Source: an uncultured Collinsella sp. (GTDB taxonomy: Bacteria; Actinomycetota; Coriobacteriia; Coriobacteriales; Coriobacteriaceae). Taken from it: 5,777 bases of DNA. Below, piece by piece: positions 5,721 to 5,777 of the stretch. The stretch spans positions 1 through 5,777 of the forward strand of contig CAUDCB010000128.1 of NCBI GenBank assembly GCA_958447915.1, read 5' to 3'. The notes beneath the pieces were generated by a model. The model saw only the letters and a program-made list of their open reading frames with translations. It ran no database searches and was not told the DNA's origin. The stretch's first letter is position 1; each line of letters starts with the position of its first letter. The position numbers were made by a program, and so were the translations under genes.

Positions 5721-5777
5721 ATGCTTGCTTCTGCTTCCAAGGATTCCGCGATCAAAAAACAAAGTCCCCAAACAAAC
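5721..5777 (+). CDS. Possible start of another plus-strand gene (cut by window end)
   Basis: An ATG at 5721 opens a frame that runs to the window edge, reading MLASASKDSAIKKQSPQTN, a polar stretch that could be the cytoplasmic N-terminus of a membrane protein. There is no convincing ribosome binding site, and 19 codons are too few to judge coding. The 98 bases between 5623 and 5720 hold only the tandem repeat, and no intrinsic terminator follows the glycosyltransferase, which is compatible with continued transcription. Confidence 0.25.
   Translation, partial: MLASASKDSAIKKQSPQTN

Noticed and set aside
5700..5777. C-terminal end of a minus-strand gene entering from the right edge
   Set aside because: Two minus-strand frames are open for 23-32 codons from the edge, but neither shows a recognisable motif; too short to support.

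Overview
The window looks like an accessory cell-surface locus of a gut Actinomycetota bacterium of the Coriobacteriia, most like Collinsella. This is inferred from the combination of triple cell-wall-binding repeat 2 (CWB2, PF04122) proteins fused to WG-repeat or transglutaminase-like domains, surface-polymer glycosyltransferases and moderate-to-high GC. No rRNA or housekeeping gene is present to confirm it.

Layout. (1) Bases 1-1389, plus strand: the 3' part of a secreted surface protein, with WG-type repeat sequence, a Pro/Asp linker and three CWB2 repeats. It ends at a strong bidirectional terminator (1399-1456). (2) Bases 1486-2385, minus strand: a GT-A fold glycosyltransferase converging on that terminator. 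(3) Bases 2406-2476: a short leader with two interleaved inverted repeats and a weak promoter candidate. (4) Bases 2477-4429, minus strand: one long reading frame for a secreted transglutaminase-like protein with three C-terminal CWB2 repeats, cut by a single in-frame TAG at 3896-3898. (5) Bases 4430-4677: a divergent intergenic region with a perfect 10-bp inverted repeat around CGGTAA-type repeats, a hairpin that is a better terminator on the minus strand, and a good promoter candidate for the next gene. (6) Bases 4678-5622, plus strand: a GtrB/DPM1-like polyprenyl-phosphate glycosyltransferase with two C-terminal membrane segments and visibly lower GC. (7) Bases 5623-5777: a 14-bp tandem repeat and possibly the first codons of another plus-strand gene.

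How the genes may work together (inference): the membrane glycosyltransferase would load a sugar onto a lipid carrier for modifying a wall polymer. The soluble glycosyltransferase would add sugar to a surface glycan. The two CWB2 proteins would be held non-covalently on an anionic wall polymer, as shown for CWB2 proteins of Clostridioides difficile. The clearest anomaly is the amber codon separating the signal peptide and N-terminal domain from an otherwise intact catalytic and anchoring part. The sequence shows no mobile element, CRISPR array, tRNA or rRNA, and no evident new system beyond these surface genes and their unusual leaders.
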